From Bacillus pseudomycoides (GTDB taxonomy: Bacteria; Bacillota; Bacilli; Bacillales; Bacillaceae_G), in contig NZ_NVOY01000022.1 of NCBI RefSeq assembly GCF_002551005.1, positions 1 through 53,913 on the forward strand: DNA of 53,913 nt, written 5' to 3'. How positions within the stretch are numbered: the first letter of the stretch is position 1; each line of letters starts with the position of its first letter. The position numbers were made by a program, and so were the translations under genes. Shown one piece after another: positions 1 through 8,744 of the stretch. The notes under the pieces are model-generated. The model saw nothing but the letters and a program-made list of their open reading frames with translations. It did not search any database and was not told the DNA's origin.

Positions 1-9
1 ACGTTAGAA

Positions 10-40
10 ACCCCCACTTCAAGCTTTGGTAAGTGGGGGA
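10..40 (-). terminator. Intrinsic terminator of the M42 peptidase gene
   Basis: A nine-base-pair inverted repeat (CCCCCACTT / AAGTGGGGG) lies just after the peptidase stop codon on the minus strand. It is followed on that strand by a short T-rich stretch (TTTCT). The T tract is weak. Confidence 0.7.
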
Positions 41-51
41 GTATTCATTCC

Positions 52-1101
52 TTATTCTTCTACTAACTCTGATTGTACATACGCATAAATAAGTGCCTCC
101 GTATGCGCAATCGATGTTTCATGTGTACGCTCATAAGCGTGAGATGCATCAATACCAGGACCAATAAGTCCATGCTTCACATCTGCTCCGGCGCGGATTG
201 CTGCTGATGCGTCAGATCCGTAGAATGGATAGATGTCTACTTTATATTCGATATTATTTGCTTTCGCAAGTTCTACTAAATGTTTGCGCATTGCATAGTG
301 GTATGGACCGCTTGAATCTTTCGCACAGATCGATACTGTATATTCATCTGATGCTTGGCCATCGCCTAGTGCGCCCATATCAACTGCCAAGTATTCTACT
401 GTTTCTTCTGGAATATTAGAGTTACCGCCATAACCGATTTCTTCATTATTAGAAATTAAGAAATGCGTTGTGTATGGTAGTTTCATATTTTCTTCTTGTA
501 ATCTTTTAATCAATTGCAGTAAGATCGCTACGCTTGCTTTGTCATCTAAATGACGAGATTTAATGTAGCCACTGTCTGTCATTTGAACGCGCGGATCAAA
601 TGATACGAAATCCCCTACTTCAATGCCAAGTTCACGTACTTCTTCTGGTGAAGATACACGCTCGTCGATACGAATTTCAATGTTTTGTTCGTCACGTTTT
701 GCTTCTCCAGCATTTTTGTATACGTGTACGGACGTTTGATGGATTAAAATTGTACCAGTATACGTTTTACCGCTCGCTGTTTCGATTTCGCAATATTCTC
801 CTTCTACCGCATTCCAGCGAAATCCGCCAATCATGGATAAGCGCAGGCGTCCGTCCGCTTTAATTTCTTTTACCATCGCGCCTAATGTATCAACGTGAGC
901 AGTAAGGAGACGTTGTTTCGTATCGTCTTCTCCTTTTATCGTTATAATAAGGCCGCCTTTATTGTTGCGCTTCGTTTCTACATTCCACTCTTTTACATAG
1001 TCCTCAATAAAACGAATAATTGTATTCGTATTTCCAGATGGACTTGGGATTAAAACGAGTTGTTTAATAAGTTCCATTGTGTCTTTTACGTTATGTACCA
1101 T
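52..1101 (-). CDS. M42 family metallopeptidase (glutamyl aminopeptidase / endoglucanase-like)
   Basis: This is a predicted cytosolic dinuclear-metal aminopeptidase of the M42 (FrvX/YsdC-like) family, 349 residues, normal for the family. Visible metal-site motifs are AHVDTLG (His69, Asp71), HLDDK (Asp186), NNEEIGYGG (Glu220/Glu221), VDMG (Asp241) and DASHAYERTH (His321). M42 enzymes trim N-terminal residues from peptides; the exact specificity cannot be read from sequence. It is the last gene of a minus-strand run that includes tyrS, a decarboxylase and an NhaC antiporter. A hairpin separates it from nhaC, so it may have its own promoter in the 100-bp gap. The ATG is preceded by GAGAGGGG. Confidence 0.9.
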   Translation of the reverse strand: MVHNVKDTMELIKQLVLIPSPSGNTNTIIRFIEDYVKEWNVETKRNNKGGLIITIKGEDDTKQRLLTAHVDTLGAMVKEIKADGRLRLSMIGGFRWNAVEGEYCEIETASGKTYTGTILIHQTSVHVYKNAGEAKRDEQNIEIRIDERVSSPEEVRELGIEVGDFVSFDPRVQMTDSGYIKSRHLDDKASVAILLQLIKRLQEENMKLPYTTHFLISNNEEIGYGGNSNIPEETVEYLAVDMGALGDGQASDEYTVSICAKDSSGPYHYAMRKHLVELAKANNIEYKVDIYPFYGSDASAAIRAGADVKHGLIGPGIDASHAYERTHETSIAHTEALIYAYVQSELVEE

Positions 1102-1165
1102 ATGTTTTTCCCCTCTCTTTTATCTTTCTAATTTTCAGTATAATAAAAAAACAGTAAAATAGAAA

Positions 1166-1194
1166 TAAAAGACATCGCACTGATTGCGATGCCC
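1166..1194 (-). terminator. Terminator between nhaC and the M42 peptidase gene
   Basis: The minus strand reads GGCATCGCA-atca-TGCGATGTC followed by TTTTATTTC, a compact stem-loop with a U-rich tail just after the nhaC stop codon. Confidence 0.7.
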
Positions 1195-1201
1195 TTTATT
1201 C

Positions 1202-2587
1202 CTAACTAACTTTTCGATACTCGTTTACTTGCTGTTTCCCATTTCCAATAAATCCTAAAGTAACATGAATGACAGGAATCACCAAACAAAATATAGCAAA
1301 CGGTAAATATTGCAACGTAGATACACCAAGTGTTCCTGTAATAAATACACCACTCACTCCCCACGGAATCAATGGATTAACAGCCGCTCCGGCATTCGCT
1401 AAAATTCCTGAAAGGTTTTTCCGATCTAAACGAATTGCCTCAAATTGTGATTTGAACGCTTCACCTGGTAAGATAACTGATAAGTACTGCTCACCTAGAA
1501 GAACATTAATACCAATTGAACTTAATGCAGTCATAAGTATTAAATTTCCTTTCGTACTTACCATACCTGAAATTTTAGAGATTAGCTTTTCAATAATTTT
1601 TACTTCTACTAATAGTCCACCTAGTGCTAAAGCAAGAAGAATAAGAGAAACAGACCACATCATGCTTTGCATTCCGCCGCGAGTAAGTAGCCTATCTACA
1701 TTCTTTACACCCGTTTTAGAAACAAATCCATCTTGCATAAAAGAAGCAATTTGCCCGAAGCTAGTCTGCGGGTGGTACATATAACAAATTACAATCGTAA
1801 TTGCGATACTAAGTAATAACGTCGGAATCGCTGGTACTCTCTTTCTTGCACAGAAAAACAATACTAATACTGGAATTAGTGTAAAAACTGAAATCGTAAA
1901 AGAGGAATGCAGCGTCTGAACTAACTCATCAATTTTATTTCCTCCTGATACTGATGACCCGTGTCCGGCAAATAAGAAAAAGATAAGAGTTATAACAAAC
2001 GCTGGAATAATTGTCCGCATCATACTACGAATATGTTCAAATAAATCTACTTCCGCAATCGCAGCCGCTAAATTCGCTGTATCAGATAATGGAGAAATGT
2101 TATTTCCTAAAAAAGCACCCGATATAATGGCACCTGCTACTATCGCTGGGTTCAAGCCCATCATTTGTCCCATTCCTAAAAATGCAATGCCCACAGTTGA
2201 AATCGTTGTAAAAGAACTTCCTACCATGATCCCTACAAGCGCACATATAACAAAAACAGAAGGTAAAAAGAATTTTGCGGATAAAATTTTAAATCCGTAA
2301 ATCATAATGGTTGGAATTGTTCCTGCTGCTATCCAAACACTGATTAAAATTCCGATTAACATAAAGATAATGATCGGAATTAACCCTGGTAAAATTCCAT
2401 TTTGAATCCCTTTATGAATTGCATCCCAAGAAAAACCTTTCATTTTGGCAAATAATATAACAATTCCTATAGCGATTAAAATAGGCACTTGAGGAGGTAA
2501 ATTAAAACCTATAATACAAGTCCCGATAATCGTCAATAACACAACTAAAAGAAAGGCACTTTCTTTTAGTGTTACATCTCTTTTCAT
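1202..2587 (-). CDS. nhaC: Na+/H+ antiporter, NhaC family
   Basis: A polytopic membrane protein of 461 residues with about 11-12 hydrophobic segments. It carries the NhaC-family conserved stretch around residues 140-175 (GAIISGAFLGNNISPLSDT), typical of this ion-transporter superfamily. It is predicted to exchange Na+ or organic substrates for protons. The ATG has an AAGGAG site about 10 nt upstream. It lies 166 bp downstream of the tyrosine-decarboxylase-like gene. In enterococcal and lactobacillal tdc clusters an nhaC-type gene also closes the tyrS-tdcA-tyrP-nhaC order, so a role in pH or amine homeostasis linked to decarboxylation is inferred. No dedicated tyrosine/tyramine exchanger (tyrP) is present here. 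Confidence 0.88.
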   Translation of the reverse strand: MKRDVTLKESAFLLVVLLTIIGTCIIGFNLPPQVPILIAIGIVILFAKMKGFSWDAIHKGIQNGILPGLIPIIIFMLIGILISVWIAAGTIPTIMIYGFKILSAKFFLPSVFVICALVGIMVGSSFTTISTVGIAFLGMGQMMGLNPAIVAGAIISGAFLGNNISPLSDTANLAAAIAEVDLFEHIRSMMRTIIPAFVITLIFFLFAGHGSSVSGGNKIDELVQTLHSSFTISVFTLIPVLVLFFCARKRVPAIPTLLLSIAITIVICYMYHPQTSFGQIASFMQDGFVSKTGVKNVDRLLTRGGMQSMMWSVSLILLALALGGLLVEVKIIEKLISKISGMVSTKGNLILMTALSSIGINVLLGEQYLSVILPGEAFKSQFEAIRLDRKNLSGILANAGAAVNPLIPWGVSGVFITGTLGVSTLQYLPFAIFCLVIPVIHVTLGFIGNGKQQVNEYRKVS

Positions 2588-2718
2588 TTGAATAAACTCC
2601 TTATCCAGTTAATTGTTATAGCACAATAAGAACAAATTTGTTTGTGAAAAAATGCACATGAAATATCTAAACACGATATGAAACAAAAATCAATACAAAC
2701 AGCACCTCCCTACTATAT

Positions 2719-2757
2719 AAATCTATTTTCATTTTGCAACATATAAGTCGCTGTTAT
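2719..2757 (-). repeat. Half-copy of dispersed repeat family A (right end only)
   Basis: The minus strand carries CATAACAGCGACTTATATG followed by a TTGCAAAATGAAAATA tail. This matches the right end of the family A repeats elsewhere in the window (for example CATAGCAGCGACTTATAT near 6838). The TAA stop codon of the upstream decarboxylase lies inside it. No left end is present. Confidence 0.6.
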
Positions 2758-4667
2758 GCATTCATTATAAAAGAACGAGTTTCTATTAAACTTCTTTTAC
2801 TACATTTATAGATTGTTTCAAGTTTATCTTGAATCGCTTTTTCCAATTTAAAAGCATATTCTTCAAACACGTCCTTATCATGAGCATATGGAGATAATGC
2901 GCAAGCACGTAATACTGTTATTTTCCCTTCACGATCCCATTCTGCTTCACTAAACCCGAGACTCTTCACAAATGAAAGTGGACTGTTCCCATAGTCAGGG
3001 ACAGCAAAATCAGTATGCGATGTAATAAACTCATTATTATATAATCCGCCTTTCACATACGAAGCTTGCTCAAAGAAATCATGATTTAGTTTGTTCATCT
3101 TTTCTAAGTCTGTGTTACCTTCTTCGTTAAATACGTAGTCAACCATATTAAAATCAGGTTTTGTTAATGGGTACACTCGAATTGTTTTATCTCCCACTTT
3201 AAATTCTTTTCTAGTTAAGTAATCATAGAATCGATAAGCCCCTTCGATACTTGCACCAATTAATTTACCATAACCAGTTACATTTAGCGGCAAGACTTTA
3301 TGCGCTGTCCAAACTGCTGCTGCAGTTGCACCTGCTTTAGAACCTTCTAACATATATGCACCTAGTAATGCTGGAATATCTGCACCTTTTTCAAATACAT
3401 AAGTTGCAAAGTAAGAAATGACATCACGCATTCTAGTATCTTTAATGACAATACCGCCCGCAGAGTAAGGAATATATCCCATCTTATGAGGGTCAATTGT
3501 AATCGTTTCTGCTTGGTTCATCGCTTTAAATGAATGATAGATTTCTTTTGTTAACCATCCACATTTTTCAGTAAAGATGTTGTGTTTTGTATACACTTCT
3601 TCTAATTGATCCCATTCGATAAATTCGTTCCGTTCATCTAAGAAAATAGAGCGAGCATAACCGCCGTAAGCAGCATCTATATGAATATAGAAATAGATAC
3701 CTTCTTCTGCTAATTTTTCACGAAGTTCTACCATTTTATCAATACGATCTATTTGTCCTTCTTCTGTCGTACCAATAACCCCAACAACACCAAGAATAGG
3801 AATGCGCTTCTCTGCTAGTTCACGAATTTTTTCTTCTAATTTATGAATGTCCATACGATAGTTATCATCAACATCGATTTGCTCTACACAATCAAGCCCA
3901 ACACCGATAATGTCAGCAGCTTTTAACCAAGAATAATGCTTCGTTTGCGGAATCAACCATTTCCCTAATTTTTGCAGGTGTTTACCGCTACGTGCAGAAT
4001 GAGCTTTAATTTCATCCATTTTTTCTGGAATTTCCTCTAAAATATCTAAAATTTCTTCTGTAGACATATTCAGTAATTCCCATTCAGACTTATCTGCAAC
4101 GAACTCAGGAGCTACTTTTTTAATTGCTAGTGGTAAAGACTTCATATTACGCGCATACCATAGGCCCTCTAAGTTTGCGATGGAACCATCTGCACAAATA
4201 TGTCCCCAACTTTCACCTGGTTTATAGCTCATCAGTGCAGCAAATTCATGTCCAACCTCTTCTTCCATTTGAGAAGTAGCTGGTGAAGATTCATATGCTA
4301 CGTTATTCCCATTCCATAACATCGCAGCTGTATACGCAATGATTGACGGCATTAATGTTTCAGAGTTCATGTGTCCCCAAAAACGGCCAGCAGTATGCCA
4401 AGGTAAAGAGTTTGTACGTAATTTAGAAGATAATACATTGAACACACTGCGAATATGATCTGCAGTTTCCTGGAAACTTTTCGAACTCCTATCTTGAGGT
4501 GTAATAACAGGTAAATCTTGAGGCATATAATTTTGTCTCCAACCAACATGCTCATCCACCATTTTTAATAATAATTCTTTAAATAAATCTACATTTTCTC
4601 CTTTATCTCCTAAGAATAATGCTTTTAAATTAATATCTGGCATTTCATACTTCATTTTCCATTTCAC
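2754..4667 (-). CDS. tdcA: PLP-dependent tyrosine decarboxylase-type enzyme
   Basis: A group II PLP decarboxylase of 637 residues. The PLP-binding motifs are HIDAAYGGY (329-337) and TIDPHKMGY, with the Schiff-base lysine at about residue 395. His244 in PQTKHYSW fits the cofactor-stacking histidine. From memory of the family, long stretches such as the region around [20 protein letters not shown] (residues 415-440) and [18 protein letters not shown] closely match enterococcal tyrosine decarboxylase TdcA. The length (about 620 there) and the linkage to tyrS and nhaC agree. The predicted reaction is tyrosine to tyramine plus CO2 in the cytosol, consuming a proton. The C-terminal tail after CSKRS looks non-homologous and its stop codon is supplied by a dispersed repeat. 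Activity on other aromatic amino acids is possible. Confidence 0.82.
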   Translation of the reverse strand: MKWKMKYEMPDINLKALFLGDKGENVDLFKELLLKMVDEHVGWRQNYMPQDLPVITPQDRSSKSFQETADHIRSVFNVLSSKLRTNSLPWHTAGRFWGHMNSETLMPSIIAYTAAMLWNGNNVAYESSPATSQMEEEVGHEFAALMSYKPGESWGHICADGSIANLEGLWYARNMKSLPLAIKKVAPEFVADKSEWELLNMSTEEILDILEEIPEKMDEIKAHSARSGKHLQKLGKWLIPQTKHYSWLKAADIIGVGLDCVEQIDVDDNYRMDIHKLEEKIRELAEKRIPILGVVGVIGTTEEGQIDRIDKMVELREKLAEEGIYFYIHIDAAYGGYARSIFLDERNEFIEWDQLEEVYTKHNIFTEKCGWLTKEIYHSFKAMNQAETITIDPHKMGYIPYSAGGIVIKDTRMRDVISYFATYVFEKGADIPALLGAYMLEGSKAGATAAAVWTAHKVLPLNVTGYGKLIGASIEGAYRFYDYLTRKEFKVGDKTIRVYPLTKPDFNMVDYVFNEEGNTDLEKMNKLNHDFFEQASYVKGGLYNNEFITSHTDFAVPDYGNSPLSFVKSLGFSEAEWDREGKITVLRACALSPYAHDKDVFEEYAFKLEKAIQDKLETIYKCSKRSLIETRSFIMNA

Positions 4668-4756
4668 TTCCTTTCCTAAATTGTATTATTTAAATATATA
4701 AAAATCAATATTTTACCATAAGATTGTTTGAACATTCTCCTTTATTCATTATTCTC

Positions 4757-4799
4757 ACAAACCTTGAGTTAGGAGGATAAAATTCTTACTGCCCGTTCA
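4757..4799 (+). repeat. Partial copy of dispersed repeat family C (right end)
   Basis: The segment TTGAGTTAGGAGG...TTCTTACTGCCCGTT matches the right ends of the larger family C copies (7655-7768 and 20262-20528). The left half is absent. Confidence 0.55.
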
Positions 4800-4814
4800 T
4801 ACAAGATAAAAATC

Positions 4815-4854
4815 ACAAAAAAAAGAAGAGTAAGCTTCCGTTACTCTTCTTTCC
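4815..4854 (-). terminator. Intrinsic terminator downstream of tyrS
   Basis: The minus strand reads AAGAAGAGTAA-cggaagc-TTACTCTTCTT followed by TTTTTTG, a strong stem-loop with a U tract. It indicates that tyrS transcription normally ends before the decarboxylase gene, which then needs its own promoter or read-through. Confidence 0.88.
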
Positions 4855-4958
4855 AAGAAAAAGATACACATCTTATACTAAACTATTATTTAAAAAAGAT
4901 TTTTCACATGTATTTTGAAACCGAAATCAATACCTCATTCATCCGTGCTACGTTTATA

Positions 4959-6218
4959 TTATCCTAATTTCACCAAACTGTAGTTCTTTTTCCCTTTACG
5001 GATAATAATAAATCTTCCATCGAATGAATTCTCTACCGTAACAGATGTATTTACATCCGTTACTTTGTCTCCATTCATTAAAATAGCCCCGTTATTAATA
5101 TCTTCTCTTGCTTGACGTCTAGAAGGTTCAATTCCTAAGTCTACTAGCCACTCAACAATATTTTTCGTCTCCTTTGTAGCAGAGAAAGTCGGCATATCTT
5201 TAAAGCCTTGTTCAATTTCATCCGCAGTTAATGACTTTATATCCCCGCTAAATAATGCTTCTGTAATTTTTACTGCTTGCAAGAATGCGTTCTCACCATG
5301 AACAAATTTCGTCATTTCTTCTGCTAACACTTTTTGCGCTTCACGTTTATGAGGCTCAGTTTGAACTTTAACGGCTAATTCATCAATTCTATCTTTCGTT
5401 AAGAACGTAAAGAATTTTAAGTATTTAATGACATCACGATCATCTGTGTTCACCCAGAACTGGTAAAATTCAAATGGTGTTGTCTTTTCAGGATCCAACC
5501 AAACTGCGCCTCCAGCTGTTTTACCAAATTTCGTACCGTCTGATTTTAAGAGTAGTGGAATTGTTAATCCAAAGACTTTTGCATCTGGTCCTTCTTTCTT
5601 ACGAATTAAATCTAAACCACTTGTAATATTTCCCCATTGATCACTACCACCAATTTGCAATTGTACGTCTTCCTCTTTGTATAAGTGATGGAAATCCATC
5701 GCTTGGAGAATTTGGTATGTGAATTCTGTAAATGAAATGCCTGTATCTAAGCGGCTTGCTACAATATCTTTTGCTAACATACTATTAATACCGAAATTTT
5801 TACCGTAATCGCGTAAAAACTCAAGGATACTTATTTGATGCGTCCAATCGTAGTTATTTACCATTTTCACTTCGCTATTCCCGCCAAAATCAAATAGCTT
5901 CTGCATTTGCGCTGTTAACGCTTCGACATTATACTGCACTTGTTCTAACGTTTGAAGCTGTCTTTCTGTTTGACGTCCACTTGGATCACCGATTGTCCCC
6001 GTTGCTCCGCCAATTAAAATAACTGGATGATGCCCAGCTAATTGGAAGCGTTTCATCATCATAAACGGAATTAAATGTCCAATATGCATGCTATCACCAG
6101 TTGGATCTACACCACAGTACAAAGAAATCTTTTTCTCTTCTACTAGTTTACGCAATCCTTCTGCATCTGTTTGCTGATTGATGGCATCGCGCCATTCTAA
6201 TTCATCAATGATATTCAT
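4959..6218 (-). CDS. tyrS: Tyrosyl-tRNA synthetase
   Basis: A class I aminoacyl-tRNA synthetase of 419 residues, the usual bacterial TyrRS length. It has the HIGH signature at residues 45-48 (SMHIGHLIPF), a KFGKT version of the KMSKS loop at about 230-234, the tyrosine-site segment around QLQIGGSDQWGNI (residues 186-198), and a C-terminal S4 RNA-binding domain from about residue 350. It charges tRNA-Tyr with tyrosine in the cytosol. It is preceded by a full T-box leader and followed by its own terminator. Synteny with a tyrosine decarboxylase suggests it may act as a tyrosine sensor linked to the decarboxylation genes, as proposed for tdc clusters. B. cereus-group genomes commonly have two TyrRS genes, so this need not be the only copy. 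Confidence 0.96.
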   Translation of the reverse strand: MNIIDELEWRDAINQQTDAEGLRKLVEEKKISLYCGVDPTGDSMHIGHLIPFMMMKRFQLAGHHPVILIGGATGTIGDPSGRQTERQLQTLEQVQYNVEALTAQMQKLFDFGGNSEVKMVNNYDWTHQISILEFLRDYGKNFGINSMLAKDIVASRLDTGISFTEFTYQILQAMDFHHLYKEEDVQLQIGGSDQWGNITSGLDLIRKKEGPDAKVFGLTIPLLLKSDGTKFGKTAGGAVWLDPEKTTPFEFYQFWVNTDDRDVIKYLKFFTFLTKDRIDELAVKVQTEPHKREAQKVLAEEMTKFVHGENAFLQAVKITEALFSGDIKSLTADEIEQGFKDMPTFSATKETKNIVEWLVDLGIEPSRRQAREDINNGAILMNGDKVTDVNTSVTVENSFDGRFIIIRKGKKNYSLVKLG

Positions 6219-6255
6219 TTCTTTCCATCTCCTTTAATTTGTAAATATTGTTTAC

Positions 6256-6525
6256 TTCAAATTCCTAGTAATAAAAAAGTCCCTATGTCTACATTCGACA
6301 TAGGGACGATCTTTAACCGTGTTACCACCCAAATTGCATAAATAGCATTACTATTCATACCACTCTTGGCAATAATATCGATTGCCACTCCGCTTAGCAT
6401 TACCTAAGATACTCCAAAGTGTAATTCACAAGTTTGTTTGTGCTAGGTTCCAGCAACCCCTAGCTTTCTCGATAACAGTGACAAACTGCTACTGGGCTTT
6501 TTCATCGTATTTGAAATGTTAAATT
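6256..6525 (-). promoter_or_regulatory. T-box leader (tRNA-Tyr responsive) of tyrS
   Basis: On the minus strand the leader runs from stem I at about 6525 to the terminator. The T-box core TGGGTGGTAACACGG lies at 6317-6331. The terminator is a hairpin at 6279-6307 (GTCCCTATGTC ... GACATAGGGAC) followed by TTTTTT. In the stem I specifier region, ...GAATTACACTTTGG, the codon UAC (plus-strand complement at 6421-6423) followed by A reads tyrosine. Uncharged tRNA-Tyr is expected to stabilise the antiterminator and allow tyrS transcription. Confidence 0.93.
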
Positions 6526-6614
6526 ATAGCCAATTATAGTAAATTAACATTTTATTGTCAATTCTATACAAAAATATTTTAAAAAACCGACATAAAAACC
6601 CCTTTCTTTTTAAA

Positions 6615-6770
6615 GGAGGGCGAGAGCATCTGGCCGTGTATAGAAGCGGTTAGGTCCTGTTTCTGCCACGGGAAAAGATTAAAACAAAAGGAGAAAACGA
6701 GTGTAGGATACTTGTTTCTCCATAGCAGTGGCTTTTATGTTAAAACATGAAAAGATATATAAGCTAAAAA
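6615..6770 (+). repeat. Dispersed repeat family A, copy 1
   Basis: The left motif CTGGCCGTGTATAGAAGCGG is preceded by GGGCGAGAGCAT. After about 90 bases comes the right motif CATAGCAGTGGCTTTTATG with an AAAACATGAAAA tail. The same left and right motifs recur in several intergenic regions of this window. It resembles the bcr-type repeats reported in the B. cereus group, but I cannot assign it to a named family. Confidence 0.7.
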
Positions 6771-6783
6771 CCGATATATAACC

Positions 6784-6862
6784 TAGGGAAGGATGAGAGC
6801 GACTGACCGTGTATAGAAGCGGTCATGTTTTATTCTGCATAGCAGCGACTTATATAGGTGAT
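6784..6862 (+). repeat. Dispersed repeat family A, copy 2 (short, tandem with copy 1)
   Basis: The left motif (GGATGAGAGCGACTGACCGTG then TATAGAAGCGGTCATG) runs almost directly into the right motif GCATAGCAGCGACTTATATAGG, so the interior is largely deleted. It ends just downstream of the stop codon of the convergent pyrophosphohydrolase gene. Confidence 0.65.
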
Positions 6863-6873
6863 TCTCCTCTCCC

Positions 6874-7200
6874 CTACTCCTCACTCACTTCTACTAAATA
6901 CACACCTTTTTCAAATCCGCCGCGCTCCGCTTCTTTCTCTTTACGAATGCGCTCAATCTCTTCTAACGTTACACCTTCTGCTTGTGCCAACGCTTTAATT
7001 ACTTCTAATGCATCCGCTAAAGAATCTAATGCGTGCTCACGTTCCTGCATAGATGCAAATTCACGCATTTCTTCTACGCCAATTTTCGATAGTTCTTCTA
7101 TGTACTCTTGTTTACTTAATTTTTTCGATGTATATGTTTTACCAGACATTAAAATCATTTCTGGTACACGGTCGCGGACGATTTTATTATAGACTGACAT
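6874..7200 (-). CDS. MazG/HisE-like nucleoside triphosphate pyrophosphohydrolase
   Basis: A small all-alpha protein of 108 residues. It begins YNKIVRDRVPEMI and carries acidic helices around GVEEMREFASMQ and ALDSLADALEVIKAL. These fit the Mg2+-binding E-x-x-E ... E-x-x-D pattern of the MazG/phosphoribosyl-ATP pyrophosphohydrolase superfamily. Such single-domain proteins probably hydrolyse non-canonical or damaged NTPs, although many are annotated as phosphoribosyl-ATP pyrophosphohydrolases. No histidine biosynthesis genes are nearby, so a house-cleaning role is more likely. A GGAGGTG site precedes the ATG. It lies 24 bp downstream of a small membrane protein gene and probably shares its transcript. 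Confidence 0.78.
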   Translation of the reverse strand: MSVYNKIVRDRVPEMILMSGKTYTSKKLSKQEYIEELSKIGVEEMREFASMQEREHALDSLADALEVIKALAQAEGVTLEEIERIRKEKEAERGGFEKGVYLVEVSEE

Positions 7201-7224
7201 GAGGACACCTCCGTTTTCTTCTAT

Positions 7225-7560
7225 TTAAAAACACCCTAATTCTGCATAATATAAAAACCAATGTTTTCTTACACAAGCTGACGACATATCAATGCTAGAT
7301 GACATGTGACGTATTTCTGGAAAGTGATAATTTTCATATTCTTTCTCTGGCACACCGTAAAACGCGCGGAGATGATCTGGTACAACGCCATCATATCGAT
7401 CTTCCATTCTCTCAATCTCACTTTGCATAGCTGCCTTTGGATTTCCAGATAGAAACATCTCAATTCGAATGGCTGTGGTTGGTGTGCGATGTAACAGCAC
7501 ATATATGAGTAGCCATGTACCGATTATAATCATGCTTATTCTTTTTTGTTTTAGGCTCAT
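7225..7560 (-). CDS. Hypothetical protein with N-terminal membrane anchor
   Basis: A 111-residue protein of unknown function. Residues 8-23 (SMIIIGTWLLIYVLLH) form one transmembrane helix or uncleaved signal. The rest is soluble, with a tyrosine- and acid-rich middle (VPDHLRAFYGVPEKEYENY) and a C-terminus with two cysteines. It starts at an ATG with AGAAGGAGAAG upstream. A terminator-like hairpin lies directly upstream and the pyrophosphohydrolase gene directly downstream, suggesting a two-gene unit. I do not recognise the family. Confidence 0.65.
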   Translation of the reverse strand: MSLKQKRISMIIIGTWLLIYVLLHRTPTTAIRIEMFLSGNPKAAMQSEIERMEDRYDGVVPDHLRAFYGVPEKEYENYHFPEIRHMSSSIDMSSACVRKHWFLYYAELGCF

Positions 7561-7581
7561 CCACTTCTCCTTCTATCATTC

Positions 7582-7627
7582 GAAAAAAAGTGCTAACACC
7601 ATTATACAAAAAATGTGTTAACACTTT
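7582..7627 (-). terminator. Terminator downstream of the enoyl-CoA hydratase gene
   Basis: An inverted repeat AGTGTTAACAC / GTGTTAGCACT is followed on the minus strand by TTTTTTTCG. It lies between the hydratase gene (with the intervening repeat) and the next minus-strand gene. Confidence 0.7.
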
Positions 7628-7654
7628 CTATTTTTATAAAACTTTTATCTCGCT

Positions 7655-7768
7655 TTAACGGGCAGTAAGATCCCCACCTCAAGATGCAGAGAGAAATGAG
7701 GAAGCTAGGTCGATTCGTGAGGGCTTTCCATCAGTGGGGGATGTCCCCACTGATGGAAGTTTCACTTT
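7655..7768 (-). repeat. Dispersed repeat family C, complete short copy
   Basis: Read on the minus strand, it starts GTGAAACTTCCATCAGTGGG, forms a near-perfect hairpin with CCCACTGATGGAAAG, and ends GAGGTGGGGATCTTACTGCCCGTTAA. The same ends occur at 20262-20528 and, in part, at 4757-4799. It abuts the stop codon of the hydratase gene, so the hairpin may also act as its 3' end. Confidence 0.7.
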
Positions 7769-8555
7769 ATTCCCCTTTAAACACAGGCGGGCGCTTCTCT
7801 AAAAACGCAGTAATCCCTTCTCTATGGTCCGCTGTTTTTCTCATTACGTATTGACCTCGTTTTTCAAGCTGAAGCGCTTGTTCTAACGAAGAACGATTTA
7901 ATTCAGCCAAAATTTGCTTCGTTTGAATCATAGAAGCAATTGGCTTTTGCAGCCATTCGCTAATTTTTTGTTTCACTACATCTTGGAAATTCTCACCGAT
8001 TACTTCATCAATCATGCCAATTTCAAGCGCTTCGCTTGCTGATAATTTCTTTCCTTCCCAAATGATCTCTTTTGCCATATGCTCTCCAAGACGTTTTTGT
8101 AGGAAGAAATGGCCGCCGCCATCTGGAATTAAAGCGATGCCAATAAAATTCATTGCAATAATAGATGAAATATCAGCCATTACGCAATCAGCTGTTAAGG
8201 CAATGCTAAGACCAAGCCCTGCTGTTGGACCATGAATCGCACTAATCACAAGCTTTGGCATTGTATATAGCGTTACAATAATTTCTGAAATAGTATTCAT
8301 AATGCCTTCAAACGCACTTTCATCTCCGCTTGCTAACATCGATTTAATATCGCCGCCCGCCGAAAAGCCACGGCCATTTCCGCATAGTACAACAACATGA
8401 ACAGAACTTGCAGCTACTTCTTTTAACTTTTGTAGTAGTTCTTTTAACGTTTGCTCATCTAATGCATTTAACACTTCTGGACGATTTAACATAATCGTCG
8501 CAACTCGCCCTTCATATTGTACAACTACTGATTCCGCCTTACTCGAAACTGTCAT
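7767..8555 (-). CDS. Enoyl-CoA hydratase/isomerase family protein
   Basis: A crotonase-fold protein of 262 residues, normal for the family. The CoA/oxyanion motifs are RGFSAGGDIKSM (about residues 62-73) and HGPTAGLGLSIALTADC. The second catalytic loop reads IALIPDGGG, with Asp where classic hydratases have Glu164, as in many PaaG/isomerase-type members. It therefore probably acts on enoyl-CoA thioesters, by hydration or double-bond isomerisation, but the substrate is unknown. GAAGGAGAGAG precedes the ATG. It is monocistronic, with no fatty-acid genes next to it; an acyl-CoA synthetase lies about 3 kb away. Confidence 0.87.
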   Translation of the reverse strand: MTVSSKAESVVVQYEGRVATIMLNRPEVLNALDEQTLKELLQKLKEVAASSVHVVVLCGNGRGFSAGGDIKSMLASGDESAFEGIMNTISEIIVTLYTMPKLVISAIHGPTAGLGLSIALTADCVMADISSIIAMNFIGIALIPDGGGHFFLQKRLGEHMAKEIIWEGKKLSASEALEIGMIDEVIGENFQDVVKQKISEWLQKPIASMIQTKQILAELNRSSLEQALQLEKRGQYVMRKTADHREGITAFLEKRPPVFKGE

Positions 8556-8744
8556 AAACTCTCTCTCCTTCTATAATCTGTTATCCTTATATAATTATAG
8601 AAAGGGCTTTCAAAAACCTTCTTTTTTCTTAATTTTCTGTCGAATTAACGCTAAATTATTTTACATATATTTACCATATTACTAAACTAGTGTATTGTGA
8701 AAAAGCAGCATACATTCATTTCTTCAATTATGAAAGGGGACAAA

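Noticed and set aside
1269-1784. Long plus-strand open frame opposite nhaC
   Set aside because: It is the antisense shadow of nhaC, with no ribosome site and no family-like pattern.
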